From Candidatus Hydrogenedentota bacterium (lineage in GTDB: Bacteria; Hydrogenedentota; Hydrogenedentia; Hydrogenedentales; SLHB01), in assembly GCA_020849535.1 (NCBI GenBank), contig JADLGB010000026.1, forward strand, positions 1 to 58,443: a stretch of 58,443 nucleotides of DNA. The letters are read 5' to 3'. The notes beneath the pieces are model-generated. The model was given only the letters and a program-made list of their open reading frames with translations. It ran no database searches and was not told the DNA's origin. Every line of letters starts with the position of its first letter. Position 1 is the stretch's first letter. The position numbers and the translations under genes are program-made. This document shows positions 30,073 through 38,270 of the stretch, piece after piece.

Positions 30073-30960
30073 CTATGCGGCTTTCGCAAACTTCTTGCGC
30101 GCGGCCAACGCCGCCAACCCGAGTCCAAACAGGACATAGGTTGAAGGCTCGGGAACCACAAGGCCGGTCAGCACGTCGTTACCGCACTCCACCGTGTAGT
30201 GAATGTAGAAGGGAGCGTTCGTGATGAACGTGCTCAGATCGAATCCACCCAACACATAGTGTGTGCCGCCGCTCGGCAAGTAGCCCGAATCCCACCCAAC
30301 ACCGAGTGCCGCATCGCTGCCATAGGTGGCCATCGAGAACGCATTGCCGCTCGACAGAAGCGCGATGCTCTGGCCCGCTCCGGCAACATACGAGTTGTCG
30401 AAGCGCCACGGATTGGACTGCGCGAAGGTATCCGTGCCTATCAATCCGCTGCCAACCGTCAATCCACTGATCGCATACACACTGTATGTGGCCGGAAGGC
30501 CGGGATCGGTGGGGCCCGTGATATCGATCACGAAATCGTATCCCGCACCCGTGGGGTTGGGCGGTTCCGTCGATCCACCGGTGTTTGTGGGCGCAAACGT
30601 GGGGTTGATATCGATAAAGATGTCACCCGTGAAGTAACCGTCCACACCGGTTGAGAAATTGTAACCGCCCACCAGACTCAGGATTCCGGTGCCACTGAGG
30701 TACATTCCCTCCAAGTCCCAAACTTGTCCAATCTGTGTGCTCGGCTCGGTCTCCTGGTCCTCGCCGACTGCCAGCCCCGCATTGACGCGTGGATCGGGTG
30801 TTCCCCCGTTCCACCAGTCGTTGTACGTTGGGTCTGCGGTGTTGCCTACCCTGTTATCGAAGTAGGTAATGTCCGTGCCCAACGATACCGCGAATGCGTT
30901 CACACCGCAAAGCGTCAGTGCACATGCTAAAAGCACCCGTCCCGCCAACAATCTCCTCAT
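30073..30960 (-). CDS. PEP-CTERM sorting-domain protein (tandem paralog A)
   Basis: 295 aa from ATG 30960, which has GGAGGGAG upstream; a reading from 31023 would add 21 unsupported residues. A Sec signal peptide (MRRLLAGRVLLACALTLCGVNAFA) is followed by a mature domain rich in Gly, Asp and Thr with YFDNRVGNTADPTYNDWW, and a C-terminal sorting signal: VPEPSTY, hydrophobic segment, then RKKFAKAA. PEP-CTERM tails are recognised by exosortases, which process the protein during or after export; many such proteins associate with EPS or the outer surface. The mature domain is clearly paralogous to the protein at 31468-32367 (shared VSLGTDITYFDNRV and LEGxYL..GILSLVGGY). Its molecular function is unknown. 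Confidence 0.92.
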   Translation of the reverse strand: MRRLLAGRVLLACALTLCGVNAFAVSLGTDITYFDNRVGNTADPTYNDWWNGGTPDPRVNAGLAVGEDQETEPSTQIGQVWDLEGMYLSGTGILSLVGGYNFSTGVDGYFTGDIFIDINPTFAPTNTGGSTEPPNPTGAGYDFVIDITGPTDPGLPATYSVYAISGLTVGSGLIGTDTFAQSNPWRFDNSYVAGAGQSIALLSSGNAFSMATYGSDAALGVGWDSGYLPSGGTHYVLGGFDLSTFITNAPFYIHYTVECGNDVLTGLVVPEPSTYVLFGLGLAALAARKKFAKAA

Positions 30961-31107
30961 TACACACTCCCTCCTTTCCCACTTCGTACAGCCATCCACG
31001 TTTCCAGCCAAGTCTACCTTCAACTCTACGCGCTAAATTGAGCTTCGCACCCAAAGATCAACCTTGGGCATTGCAGCCCCACGTACTACACTCCACCTGG
31101 AAAGTGA

Positions 31108-31122
31108 GCAAAATGAGTGCCA
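31108..31122 (-). promoter_or_regulatory. Sigma-54 (-24/-12) promoter, exact consensus, PEP-CTERM paralog A
   Basis: The minus strand reads TGGCAC-TCATT-TTGC followed by T, matching all ten fixed bases of the sigma-54 consensus. The distance from the -12 C (31108) to the start codon (30960) is 148 bp, the same as in paralog B. Confidence 0.85.
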
Positions 31123-31397
31123 AATGGGTGAGACCGCAGCTTCGGCTTTCTAAACATGCGATTGTCAATTAAAACAATGAAACAAAGCATACCGCGCAAC
31201 ACACAGAGAGATCTGGATAATGCTTCCTCATGAGAAGTTATCAAGCATGACAACTTTTTGTTGGACATAGCGATGCTGCTGAACGGACTCGCGGGGCTAG
31301 CGGGCATGCCGGTGAAGGGAGTGACGGGCTGGCGCGGAATCCCTCGCCGCGAAGGGACTAGGCTGGACAGCAGAACGCTGCCAGTGGCAGAAAAACT

Positions 31398-31442
31398 GGG
31401 GCCGGGGACTGTCCCCCCTAGTTGGGAGGCGTTCCCCGGCCC
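31398..31442 (-). terminator. Rho-independent terminator of PEP-CTERM paralog B
   Basis: A 10-bp perfect stem (GGGCCGGGGA / TCCCCGGCCC) with further inner pairing lies 26 bp after the stop at 31468. On the minus strand it is followed by CAGTTTTTC, a T-run. Confidence 0.8.
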
Positions 31443-31467
31443 ATTGTTTGAAGCCCAGTACGCTAGC

Positions 31468-32367
31468 TTACGACACCTTGCAGAACCTACGCTTCGCAGC
31501 CGCGGCTGCGAGACCCAGGCCGAGGAGTGCGTACGTGGACGGCTCCGGAACCGGCACGAAACCGGTCAGGACGTCGTTGCCGCACTGCATCGTATTGTGA
31601 ATGTAAAGCGTCGTCGTATCCAGATTCAGGAAGCTGCTGAGATCGAATCCGGAAAGCACGTAGTGCTGGTCGCCGACCGGCACATAGTCCGTCGCGTAGT
31701 TGTCGTACGCGGCCGCAAGGGCGGCATCCGAAGCATAGCCTGTCAACGTCAACGCGCCACTGGCGACAAGCTGAAGATTCGGAATGTACGTGTCATCAAG
31801 ACGCCACGGATTCGATTCCTGAAGCACCGGCTCGGCCGCCAGCGAGGTCGCGCCAAGAAGGCCGCTGCCCACCGTCAAGCCACTGATCGCGTATACATTG
31901 TACGTGGCCAACAGGCCAGAGCCCGCGGCCGGGGTGATGTCAATCACGTATTCGTACCCCGCACCCGTAGGATTCGGGGGCTCAACCGAACCAGGCGTAT
32001 TCGTGGGCGCGAACGTCGGGTCGATATCGATGAAGATGTCGCCCGACAGATAGCCGCCCACGCCATTGGCGAAGTCGTAGCCGCCCACAAGGCTCAGGAT
32101 ACCGGCGTCGGTCAAGTACACGCCTTCAAGATCAAAACTCTGACCTGGTGCGGCACTCGGCTCAACCTCTTGGTCCTCACCTACGGAAAGCCCCCCGTTG
32201 ACGCGCGGATCCGGCGTACCGCCGTTCCACCAGTCGTTGAGCACGGGGTCCGCATTGGAATCGACGCGGTTGTCGAAGTACGTGATATCCGTACCCAGGG
32301 ACACTGCCAAAGCACTCACGCTCCACATGGAAAGTGCTAACGCGGTTACTACGGTCCTTTTGGTCAA
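31468..32367 (-). CDS. PEP-CTERM sorting-domain protein (tandem paralog B)
   Basis: 299 aa starting at TTG 32367 with AGGAGG 8 nt upstream. It has a signal peptide (MTKRTVVTALALSMWSVSALA), a mature domain with the same VSLGTDITYFDNRV opening, DWWNGGTPDPRVNGGLSVGEDQE and LSLVGGYDF blocks as paralog A, and the tail VPEPSTYALLGLGLAAAAAKRRF. The two genes share architecture, promoter type and promoter-to-start distance, so they arose by tandem duplication. The lack of similarity to known enzymes in the mature part suggests a structural or binding role in the extracellular matrix. Confidence 0.92.
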   Translation of the reverse strand: MTKRTVVTALALSMWSVSALAVSLGTDITYFDNRVDSNADPVLNDWWNGGTPDPRVNGGLSVGEDQEVEPSAAPGQSFDLEGVYLTDAGILSLVGGYDFANGVGGYLSGDIFIDIDPTFAPTNTPGSVEPPNPTGAGYEYVIDITPAAGSGLLATYNVYAISGLTVGSGLLGATSLAAEPVLQESNPWRLDDTYIPNLQLVASGALTLTGYASDAALAAAYDNYATDYVPVGDQHYVLSGFDLSSFLNLDTTTLYIHNTMQCGNDVLTGFVPVPEPSTYALLGLGLAAAAAKRRFCKVS

Positions 32368-32977
32368 AATTGGTTCCTCCTCTTGTACCTTGCCTCACCG
32401 TTCTGGACAGATGGACATAGTCCACCTGTTCACGGCGCGGCGCGCTATAAGCTCACCAAGTAAGGTGCATGTCCGCCATGACCTGCACCACCCTGCAACA
32501 CAGGGATAGAGAGAGCAATTGCTGTGCCAGCGCAAAATCATGACAAATTTCTCTTTTTACGTATAAGTTACATGCCTAAAGCGATAAACCTTGTCATCTT
32601 TTTCGAGCGATACGCAGTTTGCACATTATCTTCGTCGCACAATACGTTGTCACAAATGATAACTATTTTGGCCTCTGTGATCACTGATTGCCCGGCATCT
32701 GACGACTCATGCCGCTTCATGCGGAGCCTTTCCCGATCATTGCAGATGCGGCAATTGGAGGGGGAACGTCGCCGCTATTCCGCTTCGCATGGAGAGTTAC
32801 AAGATTCGTTCGGTTCACCCACAGGGCGAACTGAACAGACTCTCTTCGGGGTCGCGAATTCAGGATGAACCAAGACAAAGGGTCTCCCCACCCTGCGGGA
32901 AGCATATTGGCTCTGCGTACAGCGGATAGGCAGAGGACAGGCTTCTGCCTGTCGATGGGTAAGACTTTGTTTCGGAA
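32368..32977. other. Intergenic region between BY-kinase 3' end and PEP-CTERM paralog B
   Basis: About 610 bp. It carries the sigma-54-type promoter at 32515-32529 and an AT-rich tract (32540-32660) suitable for activator binding. A weak hairpin at about 32922-32951 (AGGCAGA / TCTGCCT, 9-nt loop), just past the kinase stop, could be its terminator. No gene is supported. Confidence 0.45.
32515..32529 (-). promoter_or_regulatory. Sigma-54 (-24/-12) promoter, exact consensus, PEP-CTERM paralog B
   Basis: The minus strand reads TGGCAC-AGCAA-TTGC followed by T, a full match to the sigma-54 consensus with correct spacing. The -12 C (32515) is 148 bp from the TTG start at 32367. Confidence 0.85.
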
Positions 32978-35218
32978 TCAGTGGGTTGCGGGTTCGGCCG
33001 GGTCTTCCTTGGAGCGCCCGTGGCCAGCGTAGTTGTAGTGAAGGTCGTAGTGCTCTTTGAGATAGCCGCCGCGCATGGATCGGATGCCGTTCAACACCAC
33101 TCCAAGCGTAACGGCGCCGATGCGTTCCAGATCCTGGAGGCACCGCAATACCATACCGCGGTTGGACGTATCGACTCCGACCACGAGGATTACGCCATCC
33201 ACACGCGGCGCCAGCAGGCTGGCGTCGGACATCAGGAGCGCCGGCGGCGTATCGAAGACCACGTGAGTGAAGTTTTCTTCGGCAAAGGCCTGGAACTGAA
33301 CCATCTGCTGGGACACAAGCCAGTGCGCGAGTCCTTCCGTGCCGCGCCCGGGACCCAACACATACAAGTTGGGCACGCGGGTCTCGCGGACCACTTCATC
33401 GAACGTCCTCTGGCCCATGAGAATCTCCAGCAGCCCATCAGCCGGTTCCAAGTCGAATCGCGATTCAACGTCGGGCCTGCGGTGGCTGAGATCCACGAGC
33501 AGCACGCGGCGGTTCGCCTGGGCCAGGGCCACGGACAAACTACAGGCCAATGTCGTCTTACCGTCGCCCCGTGTGGGGCTTGTAAACAGGATCGAGTTGA
33601 CCCACGCCGATTCCTCCGTGGGGTAGACGACGCTGGTGAGGATTCGCCGCAACTGGTCGGCCGTGGCGGAATGCACGTGCTCGTCCGTGAGCAAGAATGG
33701 CTGTGACCCTTTGAGCCAAAGGTCTTCGCTGGTATGAGGTATCTTCGCAATTACGGGCACATTCGTGATGCGCGCAATATCGTCCGGCGTGCGGAGCTTG
33801 TGGTCCATCAACTCCTTGGATGCGGCCACTGCGAAACCGATGCCGAAGGAGGCTGCCGCGGCGAGCAGCACGGATGCCAGCTTCGCGGCGATCCCCGGCG
33901 AGGCGGGAACGGTGACATCGGACGCCAGAGAGACTTGAGCAGGAGCCTTGCTTTCGAGGCCCAAGTCCGTGATCTGCTTGCTGAGTTCCGCGATGAGCGT
34001 TCTGCGTTCGTCGACACGGCTGATCAGATCCTGCAAGCTGGCGTAATCGCCGGATTGCGCTTCCATCCGCTTGGCGCTGTCATCAAGCTGCTGCTTGTAC
34101 TTGGTCACCCGCTGGTCAGCCTCGGTGACTTTGCCCCGCAGAACCTCCGCCTCTTCCTCCAGGGCCTTGGCCTTGGCGTAGAGCATTTCTTTCCGGACTA
34201 TCGGTTTGGTGGCGGCGACCTGAGACTCGATTGCTGCAATCGTCTGCTTCTGTTTTTCGACAGCCTGTTGGCCTTCCTTGTATCGCGCCGACATCATGGC
34301 AAGCTCTGACTTGGCCCTGGCCAGCTCCTGGGTCAACGCCGCGACGCGAGGGTCCGCGTCCACGCTGCGCTCGATGTCCCCACTCTCCATCCGGTCTCCC
34401 GATTCGGTCGAGTAGGAGTCCGCCATCTCGTTGGCGCGGGCAACTTGGTCCTCCAGAGTGCTCAATTCCAAACGAAGCCTGGAGTGGTCCTCCTCGGCAC
34501 GCACCAAGCTTTCCCGGTACAGACCGATTTCACTCATCCCAGGCGTGGTTGCGCCGTCCGCGATAGGCCCCAATTTGGCCTGAAGCGTGTTCACTTGGTC
34601 GAGCAGGAGTTCCAGGTCCTTCTGCCGCGAATCCCGCTCGGTGACGAGGATTCTCAGGCGCTCCCCGCCGGCGTAGGCCTCCTGGCCAAGAGCGTAGTCG
34701 AGGTATTCGTTCTTAACCACATCAAGTATGGTTCGCGCCGCATCACGGTCCGGAAGAGAACATTCCAACTGAACGAGTTCGGTCCCCGACTTCTGCCGGG
34801 CCCGGACATGCTCTTGAAGAAAGGCGAGCCGGTCCGGCGCCTGCATGACCTGGGGCAGCGCCGAGACTTGTGGATCGTTCAGGACCCGCTGCAAGATCGT
34901 GTTGCCCGAAATGAGCGCGGCCTGGGTACTCACGAACTTCTCGTAGGATCCGGCGATACTCGCACTGCTTTCGGTATCCATGATGCGAGGCCGGACGGAG
35001 AGGAACCGGATCTCCGCCACCGCCGTGTAATTGACGGGGGTCAGAAACCACGCGAGTGGCACCAAAACGACGAGTGCGATGGTAGAGGTGATCAGGAAAG
35101 CGGGAAGCCGCAAGACAATGATCCGCTTGATGTCAAAGCTCGAAATGGGCCGCCCCGCAGCCTGGGAAGGCGACCAAGTTTCAGTATCCTCAAAAGCAAC
35201 CGACGAGTGCCTCGTCAT
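32978..35218 (-). CDS. Wzc-like chain-length determinant / BY-family tyrosine autokinase
   Basis: 746 aa. Domains: a Wzz-type N-terminal segment with a first membrane helix (about 37-60), a long periplasmic coiled-coil region (about 150-420), a second membrane helix (about 435-455) and a cytoplasmic BY-kinase domain (530-746). Kinase motifs are Walker A TSPTRGDGKTTLA (near 544), Walker A' LLVDLSHRRP, Walker B HVVFDTPP and a short C-terminal tyrosine cluster YLKEHYDLHYNY. Walker A' is unusual: the second Asp of the usual DxD is Ser here. Such proteins control EPS chain length and export through cycles of C-terminal tyrosine phosphorylation. No Wza-type outer-membrane exporter or partner phosphatase is next to it in this window. 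Confidence 0.92.
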   Translation of the reverse strand: MTRHSSVAFEDTETWSPSQAAGRPISSFDIKRIIVLRLPAFLITSTIALVVLVPLAWFLTPVNYTAVAEIRFLSVRPRIMDTESSASIAGSYEKFVSTQAALISGNTILQRVLNDPQVSALPQVMQAPDRLAFLQEHVRARQKSGTELVQLECSLPDRDAARTILDVVKNEYLDYALGQEAYAGGERLRILVTERDSRQKDLELLLDQVNTLQAKLGPIADGATTPGMSEIGLYRESLVRAEEDHSRLRLELSTLEDQVARANEMADSYSTESGDRMESGDIERSVDADPRVAALTQELARAKSELAMMSARYKEGQQAVEKQKQTIAAIESQVAATKPIVRKEMLYAKAKALEEEAEVLRGKVTEADQRVTKYKQQLDDSAKRMEAQSGDYASLQDLISRVDERRTLIAELSKQITDLGLESKAPAQVSLASDVTVPASPGIAAKLASVLLAAAASFGIGFAVAASKELMDHKLRTPDDIARITNVPVIAKIPHTSEDLWLKGSQPFLLTDEHVHSATADQLRRILTSVVYPTEESAWVNSILFTSPTRGDGKTTLACSLSVALAQANRRVLLVDLSHRRPDVESRFDLEPADGLLEILMGQRTFDEVVRETRVPNLYVLGPGRGTEGLAHWLVSQQMVQFQAFAEENFTHVVFDTPPALLMSDASLLAPRVDGVILVVGVDTSNRGMVLRCLQDLERIGAVTLGVVLNGIRSMRGGYLKEHYDLHYNYAGHGRSKEDPAEPATH

Positions 35219-35511
35219 TCAAGAACCTCCAAGCTAAGCCAGACTGCTGTATCCGGCAAGAATCCACCTCTCTCGGGAAGGTGGTGCATCACAAAACTCA
35301 AGTCCTGGGCACGCCGACACGTCCCACAATTCATCCTTTGTCTCGCGGGCGAGTCTCAATCCTGACGCATCGCATTTTACCACAATAGTTTACATTCTCG
35401 CGAACTGACGGGGCGGGGGGGATCGCTGCCAGCGGATGCCATTTCGCCATTACTGTGCGCGGTAGCCCGGATTTCCCACCAGTGAGCCTGCGCGCCATTG
35501 CCGTCGCAAAA

Positions 35512-35541
35512 CTCACCGCCCGATACGCACGGGGCGATGAG
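35512..35541. repeat. Hairpin repeat copy 1
   Basis: Arms CTCACCGCCC and GGGCGATGAG pair at 9 of 10 positions around a 10-nt loop, with weaker outer pairing. The left arm is shared with the second copy at 35744-35777. Confidence 0.5.
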
Positions 35542-35743
35542 ATTCGCGGGTTTGAAGACCTGTGCAGCACATTCACATTCTACACGGATTACGAAGAGAA
35601 TAGTCAACATATTACTCCAATGGACTCTCCGAGTGGCGGAGGCCGTTGAACAGTCCCGCCACTGGATGGATTAGTGAGCAATGTTCGTGCCAGGACTGCG
35701 GGAACGGTAGCCAGAGGGACCGAAGCGACGAGTTCGCCCGCAT

Positions 35744-35777
35744 ATCTCACCGCCCCCCGCGTAGCAGGCGGTGAGAT
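35744..35777. repeat. Hairpin repeat copy 2
   Basis: Perfect 11-bp inverted repeat ATCTCACCGCC / GGCGGTGAGAT with a 12-nt loop, followed by a small TTTGC/GCAAA hairpin. It resembles copy 1 about 230 bp upstream, so this may be a dispersed REP-like element. Confidence 0.55.
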
Positions 35778-35995
35778 TTGCTTTCGCAAAGACTGCCGTC
35801 CACACCTAGAAACCCGAATTGCAGTCTTGCACGAGGGACGCCCAAATCAAAAATGACTTGACACGTTCCCGAAGGTCTGCAATAGTTGTTGAATCATGGA
35901 ATTATCGTTTTGCTCGCTTTTCCCAGGGGTGGGGGATCGCGTGGCTCTGAGTAGCTTGAGCTTGCCACGTTGTGGACACCTTTGGGGAGCGCCTT

Positions 35996-36349
35996 ATGCA
36001 CACGGTGATGGTGACAGATGTCCTTGACGGCAACACCCTGGTAGTCTGGCCTCCTTGGGATCTGAGTGGCCAGAGAGGCAATCAAGTCAGCATTCACGGG
36101 TTGGCCGCGCCGCCGCTGAACCATGATTTGGGCGATCTGGCGAAGCGGAAACTCATGTTCCTGGTCATTGGCACGCCCGTTCAGATCATGTCGGTACAGG
36201 GGTTTACGGAGCACACGCTCCTGTGCGACGTGTTCTACAGTGGCCGCAATGTGGTTGACCATCTGCCGGAATACGCGGCCCGGCCCGTGTCCGAGAAGGA
36301 GCGATCCAGCGACATTCCCTCCGCGTTCGTTTTGAACCTGGGCGAATAA
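35996..36349 (+). CDS. Staphylococcal-nuclease-like (SNase) small protein, catalytic residues missing
   Basis: 117 aa from ATG 35996, with GGGGAG 6 nt upstream; an in-frame GTG at 35972 lacks a site. The order of motifs resembles the thermonuclease OB fold: VTDVLDGNTLVV (compare IDGDT), VSIHGLAAPP (compare RLLLVDTPE), DLAKRKLMFLVIGTPVQI and LLCDVFYSGRNVVDHL (compare GRGLAYIYADGKMVNE). Positions equivalent to the SNase metal Asp (DGD to DGN), both catalytic Arg and the Glu appear substituted, so nuclease activity is doubtful. No signal peptide is seen. It stands alone; the next gene is 294 bp downstream. Fold assignment is by pattern only and moderately sure. Confidence 0.6.
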   Translation: MHTVMVTDVLDGNTLVVWPPWDLSGQRGNQVSIHGLAAPPLNHDLGDLAKRKLMFLVIGTPVQIMSVQGFTEHTLLCDVFYSGRNVVDHLPEYAARPVSEKERSSDIPSAFVLNLGE

Positions 36350-36643
36350 ACAGGATGGGCGGCGGATATCGCGCGCATGCGCGTGATGCTTGAGACTTCA
36401 GATGGTATTGGTATTGCAGGCTGCGCTCGCAAGTGCCAGAACGCGCGTCTGGCAGGCATGGATTGCCCTGACGATCGCCAGCCGTGCCATTGCCATTCGG
36501 AGCAACCTATGTTAGGATTGTGGTTCGTTCGGGTGGCCCATCTGGGTGCAGGGGCCATCCAGTGGGGTGAAGGAACTAGCGGATTGCTGCGAACGCTGTG
36601 ATTTCCCATTCACCTCGCCGGATCCGTTGGAAAGGAGCGGAGC

Positions 36644-36889
36644 ATGCGTCGCATTACCATTCAACTGACTGATGAAGATGCGATCGAGCTGGAGGCAGCC
36701 GCCAAGTATTTGCATCTGGGCAGAAGCGCACAGGATGCCATCTACAGGGCCGTCAATGACACCATAGGCCGGTTTCGCGCGGAACAGCGCCTCCATGCCG
36801 GCATGGAACGGGCGGAAGAAGATCTCGAGCGGGTCATGTATGCGTTCATTCGGGACGGAATGGCAGGGGAATACCTGAGCGGGCGTTGA
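36644..36889 (+). CDS. Small protein, possible ribbon-helix-helix DNA-binding protein
   Basis: 81 aa from ATG 36644 with a good GGAAAGGAG ribosome site. It begins MRRITIQLTDEDAIELEAAA, a basic beta-strand followed by helix-forming residues as in CopG/Arc-type ribbon-helix-helix proteins, then a second helix GRSAQDAIYRAVNDTIGRF and a charged amphipathic C-terminus. RHH proteins are often antitoxins or autorepressors, but no toxin partner is adjacent. I do not recognise a specific family. Confidence 0.55.
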   Translation: MRRITIQLTDEDAIELEAAAKYLHLGRSAQDAIYRAVNDTIGRFRAEQRLHAGMERAEEDLERVMYAFIRDGMAGEYLSGR

Positions 36890-36982
36890 GCCCATACACG
36901 CAGGCCCACAGCAGGCGATTCGCATCAATCCCATCTACACGAGCGGAAATCGTTTCGCGCGCAACGCTTCACTCTCCAGCGC

Positions 36983-38188
36983 TCACTCGGCCAACAGCGG
37001 TTTCAGCTCACGGGCGAGAATATCCGCCACCATCGCGTGACCCAACGGCGAGAGATGTCCGTCGTTCGGAAAATAAAAACTCTGGCCGCCGCCGCGGGCC
37101 GCCGCGTTGAGAAACGTGGCGATATCGATCACGGCGATGCCATTCGTTGCGGCCGAATCCAGGATCGCGGCGCGCAGGAATTCCTGGTACTGCGCGGAGA
37201 GACTGCCCGGTTGTTCAATCGTGGAGCGCCCGCCGATCACCACCATCACAAGGCGACAGCCAGCACCCTCGCAGCCGTCCTCCGCCCTTTTTATCAGCGC
37301 CGCGAACAAGGCCAGCGCGCTGTCGTAGCGTTGGGAAAACTCTCCGGTATGATCCCGCCAATCAGCGGCCCGGTCTTGGAAGCGGGTCAGCAACACGGAA
37401 TGTCGAGCAAAGAGAGACCAGAACTCCGACAGGGCGGAAGGCTCGCCGAGCACTGCGGTGCGCAGGTCTTCCCGCGAGTTGGATGCCGGTTTCCGCATCG
37501 GAGGCACCGGAGTGTTCATCAGCTTCAAGGCATCACCCTCCAAAATGAAGCGGGGTTTGCCCAAGCTGACCTGGATTGGATAGGCCAGTTCATTGTCAAA
37601 AATGTCGTTGCCGAGGTACACGACCAGGAGGACCGCACGCGGCCGGAGTTTCAGGATACTCCGCTCGAGAAGCAGGACCTCTTGGTCCGTACTGTAACCA
37701 GGGACGGCGAAGTTCACGAAGGCTCCCAGTGAGGGAGCTACTTCGTTGAGATGCCGTACAAACGTGTCGCCGTCGTTGACCCCAAAGCCAAAGGTGAAGC
37801 TGTCGCCCATGACAGCGAGAAGGTTGCCGGGGTTACGGTCTGGAGGCGGGGAATCGTCGCGAAATCCAAGCGCATTGATCTGATACTTGACCTCGAAATC
37901 GGTGTTGCGGTGTTCGCCCGTCCAGCGTGGCACGAGGGTCCAACCGAGTGTGGGATCGTAGCGGCTCATCCCCGGGTCCAGGTGATCGTCCAAGGCGACG
38001 TTCTCCTGGCCGCGGCGAACCAGGATCTCCGCAACGAGAAAGGCGACAAACACCGCAAGGACCAAGGGCAGCACGGACACGTATTTCGCCCAGGCCCGTG
38101 GACGGCGTTTCGATGTAGTCTGCTCGCTCACAATAACGGTACCGCGCCCTGCAGTCAGAGATGATCCGGCTCGCTTCCCCGGCGACAC
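36983..38188 (-). CDS. Membrane-anchored SGNH/GDSL-family hydrolase
   Basis: About 401 aa; the start is uncertain (GTG 38188, or GTG 38131 nearer the membrane helix; neither has a strong ribosome site). One N-terminal membrane helix (VSVLPLVLAVFVAFLVAEIL) leads into a periplasmic or extracytoplasmic SGNH domain. Block I is VMGDSFTFGFGV (nucleophile Ser), block III is LGNDIF and block V is DGHLSPLGHAM (Asp and His). Family members are esterases or carbohydrate O-acetylesterases; AlgX/AlgJ-like relatives transfer acetyl groups to EPS. It is 82 bp downstream of the TPR lipoprotein on the same strand, so it is probably the last gene of the exosortase operon and may edit EPS acylation. Confidence 0.78.
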   Translation of the reverse strand: MSPGKRAGSSLTAGRGTVIVSEQTTSKRRPRAWAKYVSVLPLVLAVFVAFLVAEILVRRGQENVALDDHLDPGMSRYDPTLGWTLVPRWTGEHRNTDFEVKYQINALGFRDDSPPPDRNPGNLLAVMGDSFTFGFGVNDGDTFVRHLNEVAPSLGAFVNFAVPGYSTDQEVLLLERSILKLRPRAVLLVVYLGNDIFDNELAYPIQVSLGKPRFILEGDALKLMNTPVPPMRKPASNSREDLRTAVLGEPSALSEFWSLFARHSVLLTRFQDRAADWRDHTGEFSQRYDSALALFAALIKRAEDGCEGAGCRLVMVVIGGRSTIEQPGSLSAQYQEFLRAAILDSAATNGIAVIDIATFLNAAARGGGQSFYFPNDGHLSPLGHAMVADILARELKPLLAE

Positions 38189-38270
38189 ACGCGGTCATGA
38201 ATCCGCTTGTGCCGTCGCTGCTTTCCGTGCGTGTTCCCCGCTTCCTTGTCTCTCCGGGATCCCGTTGACT

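Larger units (their letters stand above)
30961..31467. other. Leader and promoter region of paralog A plus terminator of paralog B
   Basis: 507 bp. It contains the sigma-54-type promoter at 31108-31122, an untranslated leader of roughly 135 nt, and the terminator hairpin of the upstream paralog at 31398-31442. I see no gene. Confidence 0.5.
35219..35995. other. Intergenic region with two related hairpins
   Basis: About 780 bp between the kinase start and the SNase-like gene. It contains two similar inverted repeats (35512-35541 and 35744-35777) and no convincing gene; short open frames here lack ribosome sites and protein-like composition. Confidence 0.45.

Noticed and set aside
31258..32340. 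360-codon open frame on + strand
   Set aside because: Antisense to PEP-CTERM paralog B and its terminator; Arg-rich shadow.
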